64,000 nt of DNA, from assembly GCA_021014945.1 (NCBI GenBank), contig MU266334.1, positions 36,005-100,004 of the forward strand, in the 5' to 3' direction. This document shows, one piece after another, positions 53,914 to 64,000 of this stretch; within the stretch, counting starts at the first letter, position 1; each line of letters begins with the position of its first letter. A program made the position numbers and the translations under genes. Source of the DNA: Leucogyrophana mollusca. Taxonomy: Eukaryota > Basidiomycota > Agaricomycetes > Boletales. The notes beneath the pieces were generated by a model that worked only from the letters and a program-made list of their open reading frames with translations, did not search any database and had not been told where the DNA came from.

Positions 53914-55682
53914 ATGGCATTCCCCCAGCTCTTCTCCGCCCTCGACAGTCTCAAAGACCAAGCCAAGGATGCTATATGGGCCCTCTCTTCCTGCTTATGC
54001 CAACAATCGGCGAAAGTAAAAATCAACGGCCGAACCTGTTTGTATCCCGCCGTCCCGGCCTACGTGGTTGGTGCTGACACGATTTCCTTGGTTCGCTGCA
54101 GTCAACATTGTCAAAGTTCTCGGAGAGGGCGGATTCTCATTCGTGTACCTGGCGCAGGATGAGACAAGTGGTGTGCGTGTGGCAGCCATATTCGTGTTGA
54201 TTTCGGCTTATGTCTTGCACCTTTGTTATAGAGACAATTCGCCCTGAAGAAGATAAGATGTCCGACTGGGTCTGACGGCGTCAAGGAGGCTATGCGAGAG
54301 GTGGAAGCTTACCGGCGTTTCAAGTGAGGCTCATTCTACGTCAATACACGTTCTGAACTCAGGTTTGACTTCTAGACATCCAAATATCATCCGAATACTG
54401 GTAGGTCCACCTTCTAGTCAGCTGCACACTGCTCATAGCTACTCACCAGGACTCCGCTGTCGTCCAAGACCCAGAAGGTGAAGGGAAGATTGTGTATCTC
54501 TTTCTACCACTGTACAAGGTATGCAGCTCCTCGATCCCCACCTCGTTGCCGTTCCAACTTTTCCAAGCGCGGTAATCTCCAAGATGCCATCAATGCCAAC
54601 GTCGTCAACGGCAAGCACTTCCCGGAATTGGACATGGTCCGTCTCTTCAAAGGCACATGCGAAGCCGTTCGTGCTATGCACGAGTATCACACCACTGTAG
54701 GGTCCCAAACTCAGGCATCGTCTTCACGTCAAAGTTCTTCTAGACCATCACCATCGGCGTCAGCGCGGACTCAGCGACAACAGGGAGATCATTCAGATGA
54801 GGAGGATGAGATGTTCCCACACCCTGAGGGCGATGGAGAAGGAGGATACTCTTATGAATCAGCGGTAAATGTTCCACTTGTCACGAAGCACCGGGTGGAA
54901 GAGGAGGGCGACGTTGTGTTCGACGGCGACGAGGAGGTACAGCGGATGGGAAACGGGCACACGGAGCAAGGGAAACGTGAGCATGTTCCTTATGCCCACA
55001 GAGACTTAAAACCTGGGTACGTATATGTGCGGAATCCAATACTATCTGGAATACTTAACACGTGCTTGCAGGAACGTCATGATCGCGGATGATGGGGTGA
55101 CGCCGATATTGATGGATTTTGGAAGTACTGTAAAAGCTAGGGTACCTATAGAAAACCGGTCGCAGGCCTTGTTGCAGCAGGTAAGTAGAGCCTTCCGGAG
55201 GGTCGAGTCTGTTATTTATTTCTATCATTTTCCAAGGATATTGCAGCTGAGCAGAGCACGATGGCATACAGAGCCCCAGAACTTTTTGATGTTAAAACGG
55301 GAGTTACCCTAGACGAAAAAGTAGACATCTGGGTACGTGTTCTCTGTGTCAGTCTTCTCTAGACCTTGCTCACGATACACCAGTCCCTCGGGTGCACCCT
55401 CTTCGCCCTCGCCTATTCTCACTCGCCATTTGAAAACACGCAAACCACGGAACAAGGAGGGTCAATCGCTATGGCTGTCCTAAATGCCCAATACAAACAT
55501 CCAAGTTCGGCGTACTCGCAAGGACTCAAGAATCTCATCGACAGCATGCTGAAAGTGAATCCAAAGGACCGGCCTGATATCAACCAGGTGCGCAGTACAT
55601 TAATCGCGCAGAATGCCTTTGCTGAAGACCACCATTGCAGGTCATCCAAGCTGCTGATAGAGTGTTGCAAACCCTGATGTAG
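53914..55682 (+). CDS. ENV7: STK16/Env7-type Ser/Thr protein kinase (NAK family)
   Basis: Exon 1 is 53914-54037 (MAFPQLFSALDSLKDQAKDA). The kinase domain follows: glycine loop VLGEGGFSFVYLAQDE, catalytic Lys in FALKKIRCPTG, HPNIIRILDSA, LFLPLYKRGNLQDAI, catalytic loop YAHRDLKPGNVMI, DFGS (in place of DFG plus a variable residue), TMAYRAPELFDV and VDIWSLGCTLFALAYSHSPFE, ending NQVIQAADRVLQTLM. The DFGS and SLGCTLFA motifs and the short tail match STK16/Env7, membrane-associated kinases at the Golgi or vacuole. About 105 residues of Ser/Gln/Glu-rich sequence (SSSRQSSSRPSPSASARTQ) are inserted between helix E and the catalytic loop. All catalytic residues are present. Roughly ten exons. Confidence 0.88.
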
Positions 55683-56249
55683 ACTCTTGGTGGACTTGTC
55701 GCACCTATTTATTTACCCTTCCTTACACATCTTCTAGAGGTGGATCTTACTCGCGGCACTGACAGGGAGTGACCTCTTCCAACCTCTCTCTACGTCGTGC
55801 GTGCGATGTGTGTTAACACGACGTTTATATGTAAGGTCATTTGTCGCTGTAAGTACCAAGTACTGTTCGTCGCGTGATGATTTCAGACTTTCAGTTGCTA
55901 CTTAGCAGTGGGCGCTAAAAGCGGTCCAGGAAGCCACCAAGCTTGTTCAGGCATTCGAACAGATTCGCGCATGATTTCCTGAAAGCCGGGCCTCAAACCC
56001 ACAGGCGTGGCCATGACTGATGAGAAATGAGAAATGCCCTTAAGCCGCGTTACATCTTCGTTCTGCGGCATGGACAGCGACCTGGGTGCAGAGAGACGGC
56101 CGATATGCCGAATGGATCTCCGATGTAAGCATACTCCGTGGCGTTGACTTCCCCTTCGGGATCGTGAAAGTTGAAGGGGGTTTTGTTCCTTGATCGCAAC
56201 GTTTTAGTATATGTAGGGCTCTCAGTCTCAGGCACCCACTTGCTATTCA
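55683..56249. other. Intergenic, nothing recognised
   Basis: A short minus frame (56050-56250) overlaps the next promoter and was not called. Confidence 0.4.
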
Positions 56250-57679
56250 ATGCCCACAGCGACAGCGACTACGACCGCGACCACGGTGGGAGAGATGTCT
56301 GGTCATTCAGTCTTACCGCTCAAGGCAGGCTTAGCACCACCTGAGTCGGCCGTGTCGACTCCAATAGATGCCACCCTACGCTCGCTCTACAATCGGGCTG
56401 CCAGGGCTTTCCTCCACCGTGAAGTACTCTTCGCTTTCACGCTCATGAATTCCGCATTCTCAATGCTACATCCTCCAACGACGCTCGCTCTGGACAGTCT
56501 CGAGTCACACCGCCGGAAATGGGACATCCTCAGAATCACTCTTGAGACTACAGTCTACTCTTCTCCGCCGGACCTGGAGAAACTTCCCTCCACACTGCGT
56601 GCAAACATGCTGCTCTCGCCCCAGTCGCTGATTACTTCCCTGCACACCCGTTCCCTTACTCTGTTCACTCCTTCGCCGCCTCTTTCACAGCCTAACTCCG
56701 CGTTCTTGCCACATCAAGTCCTCGTCACTTTGGCCGCGTCTAGCCTCAAAGTAGATTGTCCGGAAGTAGGTCGCGGTATGATAGAAGAGTGGCTTTCGAA
56801 GCGTGGTCAGTACGATGTACCCCCGGACCCCGAGGCGTACCAAAAAGTTCTTGAACTATACTGTTTGCATATACTGCCGAGGCTAGGGGAATGGGACTAC
56901 GTAAACGAGTTCCTGCAGTATGAAAGCGAGCTACCTCCAGAAAAGAAACATGTGAGCTGAGTTTGACGTTGACTCCTGAAAGTGGGCTAACGCTCTCAAC
57001 GCAGGATATGCAAGTTGCCCTTCGAACACTACAAGCTAAGCCTCAGCCTCAGCCTCAACAGGTTGAACCTGCGCCGAAATTGCAACCCGACGCATCCATG
57101 GCCGCTCCTCCGCTACCGCGATCGCCATCCCCCGCCGCCTCAACCTCATCTTCCGCCTCCTCCTTGTCGACCATGTCCAACCGCACGGCCGTACCATTAT
57201 CACGGATAGAACCGCTTGCTCCCCACAAACTCGAAAGACGACATTCCGTGCGTTCATCTGCTTCGATTGCCTCCGACGCCACAATCACTAGGCGGACATC
57301 CAGGGCGCATCGAACACCCACGCCAAGAGCAAGCCCTAGTGCCAGCGTCGTGCGTAGCCTGCGCCCTCCACGCGCCCCCCTAGTCGCGTCTCCACGAGAA
57401 CCTCCTGGCACGCTCACTTTGATAAGAGCGTCGCTTGGACCGTACTTCTCGGCCAACAAGCTGACGGCGCTCTCGATATTTTTCCTTCTGTTACCCCTGA
57501 TCTCGATTCTCTTCAGAATCCGGCGCCGCCGTGCGGCTGCTGGGACAGAAAGCGCTGCTGATCATGTGAGGCGGAAGCTGCTCGAGGCTCGTGGAGACTC
57601 GCCGCTGCGTCGCCTCTGGAACGAGGTGATCAAGGCGATAGTCGATACCGTGAGGATGGGTGGCGGGGGACTCGTTTGA
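56250..57679 (+). CDS. Tail-anchored-like protein, possible Pex26-type peroxin (458 aa)
   Basis: Two exons (56250-56951, 57005-57679). The N-terminal half is helical and TPR-like (RSLYNRAARAFLHREVLFAF, TLMNSAFSMLHPPT, LHTRSLTLFTPSPPL, HQVLVTLAASSLKVDCPEVG, YQKVLELYCLHILPRLGEWD). A long Pro/Ser/Arg-rich linker follows. One strong transmembrane helix at about 380-400 (LTALSIFFLLLPLISILF) is followed by a basic cluster RIRRRR and a 55-residue tail. This plan, cytosolic helical domain, linker, single C-proximal helix and basic tail, is that of peroxisomal Pex15/Pex26 anchors for the Pex1-Pex6 ATPase. I recognise the plan, not the sequence, so the assignment is tentative; other tail-anchored proteins are possible. 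Confidence 0.6.
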
Positions 57680-57781
57680 TTGCTGTGGATTTTCTTGCTT
57701 TTGGCTGGCTGGGTATATCTACGCATCGTGGCACATCTTTGTTCATGAAATTTGCCTACTACATTATTGTTTTTGTTTTCG

Positions 57782-58195
57782 TCAACGGGTACATATCATG
57801 TGCTGTCCTCGGTTTGTACTGATCGGATGGAGGTTGGATGCGGTAGCAACGGAATCCATTGATGATATACGGGTCACTTGAGGTTTGGGCGTGGCAAATA
57901 TGGTATTGTCCCGCGGTCTTTTGGAAGGAAGTGCGCTGGATGAGCACAGGCGACGGAAGACGGCCGTTTTCTCCAAGACGACTGTGAAGGTTTTGGGAGG
58001 AAAAGGGAAGTATTCCGGCTCGAGAGCGCCGGCGACAAATTGTGATCGGAGTTCCATAGGAGCACCAACGCGACGAAGGGTTTGGTATCTCCTCCTCGGG
58101 TTCGGTGGCGAGGGGTTTGAAAGGGCTGGCGTAGTCGCGCCGTGTTTGCTGGTTGGCTCCGATCTCAAGACCGGCCGCCTCAAAACGGGTCCCAT
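57782..58195 (-). CDS. Small basic hypothetical protein (137 aa)
   Basis: Single frame MGPVLRRPVLRSEPTSKHGA with blocks MELRSQFVAGALEPEYFPFP, PKTFTVVLEKTAVFRRL and PSKRPRDNTIFATPKPQV. An upstream short minus frame (containing MSEGELSDDDSFHSDYSDDS, ending TAA at about 58219) sits just before its ATG and could be a regulatory uORF. No family recognised. It could be a real small gene or noise; codon-level conservation would decide. Confidence 0.35.
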   Translation of the reverse strand: MGPVLRRPVLRSEPTSKHGATTPALSNPSPPNPRRRYQTLRRVGAPMELRSQFVAGALEPEYFPFPPKTFTVVLEKTAVFRRLCSSSALPSKRPRDNTIFATPKPQVTRISSMDSVATASNLHPISTNRGQHMICTR

Positions 58196-58666
58196 GTGGA
58201 TGGAAGCATGGCCCGATTAATCGTCGGGAAAGAATGAGTCGTCAGAATAATCCGAATGAAATGAATCATCGTCCGAGAGCTCTCCCTCGCTCATTCTGCG
58301 CGCCCTAGTCCAGCAAGCACCACACTCGTACCCCATTTCAACTTTTACTTTCCTGTCCCTTCCGTGCCTAAATGTGACGAAGGGACATTCATAAACGGCT
58401 GTAATCGCAAGCGCGTGTGCTTACCATCGTTTGCACGTTATAAAACATAACTTGCAATCGTCTGGGTGAAGCTTGCTGAGTGTGCAATGGCGCGACAGAC
58501 AATCCTTCTCTACCTGCACGAGTCGGTCAGTGATAGTAAAGCCAGCTGAGGACGGTATCACTGACCGTACCACAGGAAAAGACCTTTGGTCTTTTGCAGT
58601 AGCGGCAGGTCTGAAAAGGTATTATCTTGTGGCACATCGGTAGGTACTAGGCAGCGAAAAAGCCTG
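58196..58666. other. Intergenic with a small hairpin
   Basis: Contains the uORF-like frame mentioned for the preceding gene and a perfect inverted repeat at 58577-58595. Confidence 0.35.
58577..58595. repeat. Perfect 8-bp inverted repeat with 3-nt loop
   Basis: AAAAGACC-TTT-GGTCTTTT forms an 8-bp hairpin ending in four T, a shape seen in terminators, but nothing upstream identifies a transcript. Confidence 0.5.
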
Positions 58667-59175
58667 TCATGCGAGCTTTAGTAAAGTATCATATGTGGGC
58701 GAGGATGCGCGAATACGCACCTCGGTTCTGGCCCTAGTGAGATGAGGAGGATGAGGGATATCGATATTGGAGCTGAAACATGGTTCGGTCGACCTTTTAT
58801 GCTTCATTCGAACGATACTGGTCGTACAGGAAATACCATGCGGCATGAACCGCAGGGGTAGAATCTCGAATAAGTACAGATGCACGGGGGCCGTGGCGCA
58901 GTCGGCGAAGCACTGGTACAGGATCTTGGATCTCGAATAGAAACTATCTGCATATGATGCATACACGCACAGCGGGCAGAGTCGACCTGCAGGATGTGCA
59001 TGAATAGCTCATTTCCGAGGGCCTTGTCGGGTGTCAAAGCCAGGAGTGAAGAGGTTTTTACAAGGGAGCTCAACATCGTACCTTGATCAGTACTCGGGTG
59101 GAACCTGCGCGCACGCGGCTTAGCGGTAAGCACCCACTCGAATCGTAGACTTACTACCGAGAGGTGGTCTGCCAT
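58667..59175 (-). CDS. Hypothetical small protein, uncertain
   Basis: A start at 59175 (MADHLSVVSLRFEWVLTAK) leads into TMLSSLVKTSSLLALTPDKA and GNELFMHILQ. A putative 39-nt intron (GTCGACTC...ATATGCAG) would then join a second frame (SKILYQCFADCATAPVHLYL, FEILPLRFMPHGI) ending at 58667. The phase at the junction does not fit cleanly, so the model may be wrong or the gene broken. No family recognised. Confidence 0.3.
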
Positions 59176-59875
59176 TTCAACGATATATAGCTACCAGTCA
59201 ACAGGTGGAAAGGTCGATCGCAAGCTGCATCCGGCCGGCTGCATGACTCAGACATACTGGCCGGCAGCCATGTGTATTCAACCATCCTTCAGTTTGAAGC
59301 TTGAAGCTCGAATTGCTGCCAGCTGTAGCATGTTGACAACGGTAGGCTGTGCCGCTGCTATTGGCACAGCGTACTAATGGCGACGGATACCGCAGCTGGT
59401 TGGCCGTGATTTTGGCTGATTTTGGATCCTGGCGCTGCACAGTGTTATACAGCGTTCAACGCCCAGTCATAGCGTGCTAGAACCGCAGCAGTCTTGTCCG
59501 AGCGGCTGAAACTCTTATCGTACGTCCACAAGAGACGAGAAGTTGTCCAATTCCAAGGGCGGCGCCTTCGGCTCTCGCCACGCGTCTCGAAGCAAGTTCT
59601 AGCTCAAACGTAACGAAAGAGCACAAGATGGGCGCCAAAATCGTCGTTCATGCTCTGTCGTGTACACTGTACAGTGACCCCCATTGACGTCTTGTCCCGA
59701 GGTAGATAATATCGCTCTTGTAGTTTCCAGTGCACAGGTAAGTAAGCTTCAGGTTGTTTGAACTGCCTCGCAGCTCTACATACGTGCAATCTGTAAATGT
59801 TAGTACTGGCAGCCGTTGGCTAATCATTTTTCAGCTCTCATTTACAGGCAGTCGATTGCAAGCCGAAGGACCATT
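59176..59875. other. Intergenic, nothing recognised
   Basis: Promoter side of the paraoxonase-like gene. Short frames only. Confidence 0.4.
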
Positions 59876-61200
59876 ATGCTTGTCCGCCTAGCTACTCCAT
59901 TTGTCCTTTTACTGGTAAGTATGTCCTGCTCTCGAAATATCAGCGTCTTACTAACGTTCACCAGGCTGCGTTCGTGTACCGAAGTGGCCGGGTCGCAAAG
60001 AACAACATACTCACCATCCCTGCTCTACCCGATGGATACTACCAGGGTGGAAACTGGAAGGAGAACTGCGAGATCGTTAAAGACGAGGAAGCGCATACTA
60101 TCAAGTATTGCGAGGACATGACGTTCTGGGACCACCTCGATGCGGATGGTCAGCTCACTGATCGTTTTATTCTCCTCGGGTGCGATCCCAACCGCAAGGC
60201 GTGGAACACAGTCATGGGTCCCCTTCGCGATCCCGCTCCGCGCGGATATCTCTGGCTTTACTCTACCAAGGGCGGGGAACCCCAGCGTGTTGCTCTGCAA
60301 GGCTATCCCGAGTCGCACGATTTCCACCCCCTCGGGCTTGAGATATCACCGTCGCAATCCGGTGGCCCTTCTAACCTCTTCGTCGTCAACCACGCACGCG
60401 AGCGCACCACTATCGAGCAATTCTCGCTCGACCCCACGCAACCGCAGTTCGCGACGTGGACGCGCACGCTCACGTCGCCCTATTTCATTTCTCCCAACGC
60501 GCTTGCGCTCACTTCTCCGACCTCGTTCTACGTGAGCAATGATCATCTTATGACCCGCCGTCTGCCGAATCCCCTCGGGCACATTTTCCCCATCTTTGAG
60601 TCAGTTGGGGGCCTGCCGCTCGGGTGGGTTTCGCATGTCTCTGTCGGTGCAGATGGCGCAGTGTACCATGAGTTCTCCGCTATGGGCGTTCCTTTCGCAA
60701 ACGGTCTTGCTTTGACCTCTGACGGAACTCAGCTGGCTTTGTCATCGACATCCCTCGCCGAGATCTACTTCTACGCACGAAACACCACTACCCACGCGTT
60801 GAAACACACGCACACCGTACCCATGCCCTTCTTATCCGACAACATCATGTATGACGATTCTGGCGCGCTCATCGTTACGGGACACCCCCACTTCCCGTCC
60901 CTTATCGCAGTCGCCGCAAACAAGACCGGTGCAACGGCGCCCAGTTGGGCGGTATCGGTCTCGCCGCTGAGCGCTGATACACAGGTTACACCCGGCTTTG
61001 CAAAACGGCCGTACGACATGCATGCATCATTGTCGGCGTCGAAGCTGGCACCTGCTGCCGTCAGTCACGAGGTAGAGACTCTGTTCCAGAGCAATGGGTC
61101 GGTATTCAGCTCATCCTGCACCTCATTGCGGGATTCGGAGACGGGAGTCCTGTACATGGTGGGGTTGTACGAGGAGGGCTTACTCGTATGCCGCCCCTGA
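59876..61200 (+). CDS. Paraoxonase/arylesterase-like six-bladed propeller protein (424 aa)
   Basis: Two exons (59876-59914 and 59965-61200). MLVRLATPFVLLLAAFVYRS is a signal anchor. The rest follows the PON/SMP-30-type propeller: IKYCEDMTFWDHLDADGQ, DFHPLGLEISP, LFVVNHARERTTIEQFSL, SPNALALTSPTSFYVSNDH (compare N-D in PON1 around residues 168-169), GVPFANGLALTSDGTQLALS (FANG, calcium ligand Asn), FLSDNIMYDDSGALIVTGHP (DNI, calcium ligands) and ETGVLYMVGLYEEGLLVC. The calcium-ligand Asn and Asp residues are present, so it is likely active as a lactonase or arylesterase in the secretory pathway or outside the cell. The natural substrate cannot be told. Length is slightly above animal PONs (about 355). 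Confidence 0.85.
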
Positions 61201-61586
61201 TAGCCACTTAGATGGCAAGTCCGAGGTTTCGTTCTCATTCGCTCTTGATCGGCTTGTATGAATGTACATTAAGTATTCAGCTCGAAGATTTACTAGTCGG
61301 CATGAGATACGTCGAAAACAAAGCAAAAAGCTAAAGACATATGACAGAAATACCAGGTAGAAGGAAGAACAATCCAACAAAAGAAATTGCAGCCTCCTGT
61401 GAGGCGGCGGGGGATGTATCGCCGGAGTGTCATAAAGCGGGCAGAGATATGGCGTATATAAACACCAATAGGCGAACGAAAGACTATGTATGGAATAAAA
61501 CGCTGCACCGAAAGACACAGAACCCAGAAGAGCCCAGCACATCTCGTTAGAAAAAATTCGGCAAGTATGACCTGCAAAAGAATCAG
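61201..61586. other. Convergent intergenic region
   Basis: 3' flanks of the paraoxonase-like and Bqt4 genes. No coding motif. Confidence 0.4.
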
Positions 61587-62851
61587 TTACTCAAGCACAG
61601 CAGAAACGAAGTTGACGCACATGGCACCCATGCCGATAGCGAATGCCGCGACTCCCCAGGCAAAGGACTTTTGCCTAGGCTCGAGATGGAACCTCCCAAC
61701 TCGCTTGTTCGTCGCAATCTGTCTTTCTTGCTCTTCTGGCTCTTTAAACTTGAAGCGCAGCTGCTCCTCTTCTTCCTCCTCTCGTGCCCGTTTCAGCGGT
61801 GCTGGTGGGTCGTCTGTCACCATCTGCGGTGCCTCAACTTCCCGTTGGGCCTTCAATCTCTCGATCAACTCCTTCTGTTCTGCAATATCCTGGGACATGT
61901 CAGGTTTTGCCATCTCAATTGTCTCCTGGTCCTCCTCCACAACCGTCTCGTCGGAGCCTCCTGGCGTGATAACCTCCGTTATTCGGATAGCCTTTGTAGC
62001 CTTGACAGACTTTGGTGATTTCAAGGCCAGTGGAAGGGGTGGTGGTGCCGGGCTCTTGGTCCGAGTCGATCGGCGCGGAGGTGGCATAGATGGAGGCGGA
62101 GGATTGACAGGCGCTGGGGCAGGTGATGACTCCCTACGGCGCTTGGGAGTCGGCAGGCTGATGGAGGGCGCAGGCGTAGGCAGTTTACTCGGCACGGGGG
62201 ACGAGCGGGGTGCAGCCTTTGGTGTAGACTTCCCAGTAGACCGGCGATAACTTGCGCTGGGATCGGGGTTGGCCTTGGCCACGTGTGGGATGACTTCCGC
62301 AAGGTTGTACATCTCGGCGAACTCTGGCAGGAGGGCGATGTCGGGGCTGACCCACGTACCCGCGAGACGGACGATGTGAGGCTCCTTGGCGGAGCCGTTG
62401 TTCCCAGAGAGCTCGAAGTTCTCTTTGACCCAATTCGTCTCCTTTTTCTCATCGAGCTCGCTGGCGGTGGGGAAGGCGGCGCGGAACATGGTAGTCAGGC
62501 TGATAGCCCCGGTATCGAAGCGGCGGAGGATGAAGGCGTGGCTCCCGGGCTGCTGCGATTGTCAGGATGAGAAGCCGTGTCGCTTCGGATAGGGAGCTTA
62601 CCGTTGGAATCTTCATGCGACCAACCTGGGCGAAGGTTAGCTGGGGACCGCTATCGCTTGACTCTGGACATAACGTACCAATACGTCGTGCCCATCGCGA
62701 TCGAGGAGCTGATACTTTACAGGGGGTAATTTCGCCGGGTCAACTATGGGGTATGTGAGCGAGCTGTGCAGCGGATTTCGCGGGGAAAAAACGGACAAGA
62801 GTTGAGGTGGGGGTTCTCGTGCCTCGTGGGGAGGTCTGGTCGTTGTGGCAT
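61587..62851 (-). CDS. bqt4: Bqt4-type KilA-N/APSES-like inner nuclear membrane protein
   Basis: Start MPQRPDLPTRHENPHLN (ATG 62851), with small exons LPPVKYQLLDRDGHDVL, VGRMKIPT, then PGSHAFILRRFDTGAISLTT, MFRAAFPTASELDEKKETNW and RLAGTWVSPDIALLPEFAEM. This is the KilA-N/APSES-like fold of fission yeast Bqt4. A long Pro/Lys-rich linker with basic patches (PTPKRRRESSPAP) and a coiled coil (IAEQKELIERLKAQREVEAP) follows. The C-terminus is one transmembrane helix (FAWGVAAFAIGMGAMCVNFV). Bqt4 anchors telomeres to the inner nuclear membrane through Rap1; that role is inferred from architecture. Three short introns in the N-terminal domain. The main alternative is an APSES-like membrane protein of another function. 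Confidence 0.8.
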
Positions 62852-63249
62852 GGTCTCTGGCGTTGAAATTGAGCTCGAGGTTAAGAACGTAAATCCGGGG
62901 GAGATAAACCCAGGAAATCCAACAAAGTCACGTCCAAAACGCGTCCAACAAACATGGGATGGTGGGAAATCAGCAGCCACACAATTTCAATCTCCGATCA
63001 GCCTCATTTTGTGGCTCGTATGTTTTCTCCGAAAAACATATCGCAGCTGATGACAGTTGAGTGTGAAAAACACGAATTGCTGGTTCTAGTAGCCGGAGCT
63101 ATGCACTCACCTAACACTGACCGGTAATTTTAGCATCAAAGTCTATGAAGTTCTATACCTTGTACAACAAACCCGAAAAAACATGCATCCAGTACACAAG
63201 TGCCTAATCCCCAGCGCATCCCGAAACTTCCTCCATTATACAGTCGTCC
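62852..63249. other. Intergenic, nothing recognised
   Basis: Promoter of bqt4 and 3' flank of the phosphofructokinase gene. No motif. Confidence 0.4.
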
Positions 63250-64000
63250 TCAGAGCAACTCCGATCTCCCAACGAGGTCCTCCACCAACCCCCTGATGTC
63301 CTCCCACCACGCCGTCTTGCCCCTCCGGTTCTTCATGTCCGCGTGCTGCAGCATCTCCTGCACAGGCACCCACTTGATCGCCGAGCCCTGGATCGTGATC
63401 ACCGCAGCGCTCTCCGGCGGGGCCTGCTTGACCTTCGACGGCTGCTTCTGCAGCTCCTCGTGATGCTCCTCGAGGAAGGCCATGCACCGGAGCGACAGCC
63501 GCGCGGCGCGGGCACGGTCCATCGGCGACGGGACGCCGCCCTGCAGCGTGTGCCCGAGCGAGGCCGACCGCGAGTCGAAGAGCTCCCCGCCCTCTTCTTT
63601 GAACATCTTCGTGATGACGTCCGTGGTGTACACCGTCGAGGACGCCTCGTTTCTGCACGGTGGCGCGTGGCTTTGTTAGTTTTGTTATCGTGCTTCGTGC
63701 GGGGAATACGCACCGGATGACAAGGCGGCCCTCGCTGCGGCCCTTCGCGTCGAGTCCATAGCGGATCTTCAGGAACTTGACGTCGGCCCGCAGGGTATCG
63801 AGATCCATGCCGTGCTCGGGCGTGTACACGATACACGCGCCCGTCTGTGCAGACCAAAGAATTCAGCCACGCTCACGCTCGACGACACAGCGCCCTCACC
63901 GCCAACGCGCCCATCGTCGCGATGTACCCACACTTCCCCCCCTGCGTCTCCACCACAAACACCCTATTCCTGCTCGCCGACGCGCTCTGCTTGATCGAGT
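63250..64000 (-). CDS. PFK1: 6-phosphofructokinase, C-terminal part (gene continues beyond window)
   Basis: Glycolytic enzyme phosphorylating fructose 6-phosphate. Three exons are visible. The first, entering at 64000, reads [20 protein letters not shown], then [14 protein letters not shown]. The second has [40 protein letters not shown]. The last has [53 protein letters not shown] and ends near [12 protein letters not shown] at 63250. These match the C-terminal (regulatory) half of eukaryotic PFK, including the allosteric-site Arg-Asn-Glu and HTLQGG motifs. About 180-190 of the usual 750-900 residues are inside the window. GC-rich coding sequence with strong codon bias fits high expression. 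Confidence 0.92.

Noticed and set aside
58888..58946. tRNA-like string (TGGCGCAGTCGG resembles an A box, TCTCGAAT a B box)
   Set aside because: No acceptor, anticodon or T stem can be paired; the B box lacks the GGTTC core. It may be chance or a very old tRNA relic.

Overview
This is nuclear DNA of a mushroom-forming basidiomycete (Agaricomycetes). Genes are dense, on both strands, and cut by many short GT-AG introns of about 40-75 nt with CTRAY-like branch sites. Several families are typical of this class: DUF6534 membrane proteins, multi-intron P450s, UstYa (DUF3328) oxidases, and an F-box/LRR protein without close relatives elsewhere. All gene models were assembled by eye from reading frames, splice sites and family knowledge. 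Exon ends are given where I could fix them.

Layout. 0-0.15 kb: tail of a transposase cut by the window edge. 1.2-6 kb: two convergent DUF6534 paralogues. 6.8-24 kb: mostly lineage-specific proteins on the minus strand (small membrane protein, Q-rich protein, Ser-rich single-TM protein, a protein ending in a conserved APSPMGER tail, a TPR protein, a Pro/Ser-rich protein), separated by gene-poor stretches of 2-3 kb. 25.6-27.1 kb: a U2 snRNA gene and, 440 bp downstream on the same strand, a Fra10Ac1-type splicing protein. 27.2-35.3 kb: accessory block with a cytochrome P450, a seven-TM protein, a UstYa-family oxidase, a short single-TM protein and a secreted precursor made of four repeats, each on its own exon, followed by decayed extra repeats. 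35.4-47.2 kb: housekeeping block with Ctf8, Atg15 vacuolar lipase, neutral trehalase, Atg22 and MIC60. 47.3-64 kb: a conserved hypothetical protein, an F-box protein, nucleoporin Nup57/Nup54, an STK16/Env7-type kinase, a tail-anchored protein that may be a Pex26-like peroxin, a paraoxonase-like propeller enzyme, a Bqt4-type nuclear membrane protein and the 3' part of phosphofructokinase.

The most interesting part is 32.0-35.3 kb. A UstYa protein with both HxxHC motifs lies next to a signal-peptide-bearing precursor whose repeat units (G-A-L-W-x3-V-H-x-E-V-S-x-R) are each carried on an exon bounded by phase-1 introns. UstYa proteins cyclise repeat-containing precursors in ascomycete dikaritin RiPP pathways, so this is a candidate basidiomycete RiPP locus. 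No product is known and none is claimed here. A second theme is the grouping of nutrient-recycling genes (ATG15, trehalase, ATG22) in one 8.6-kb same-strand run.
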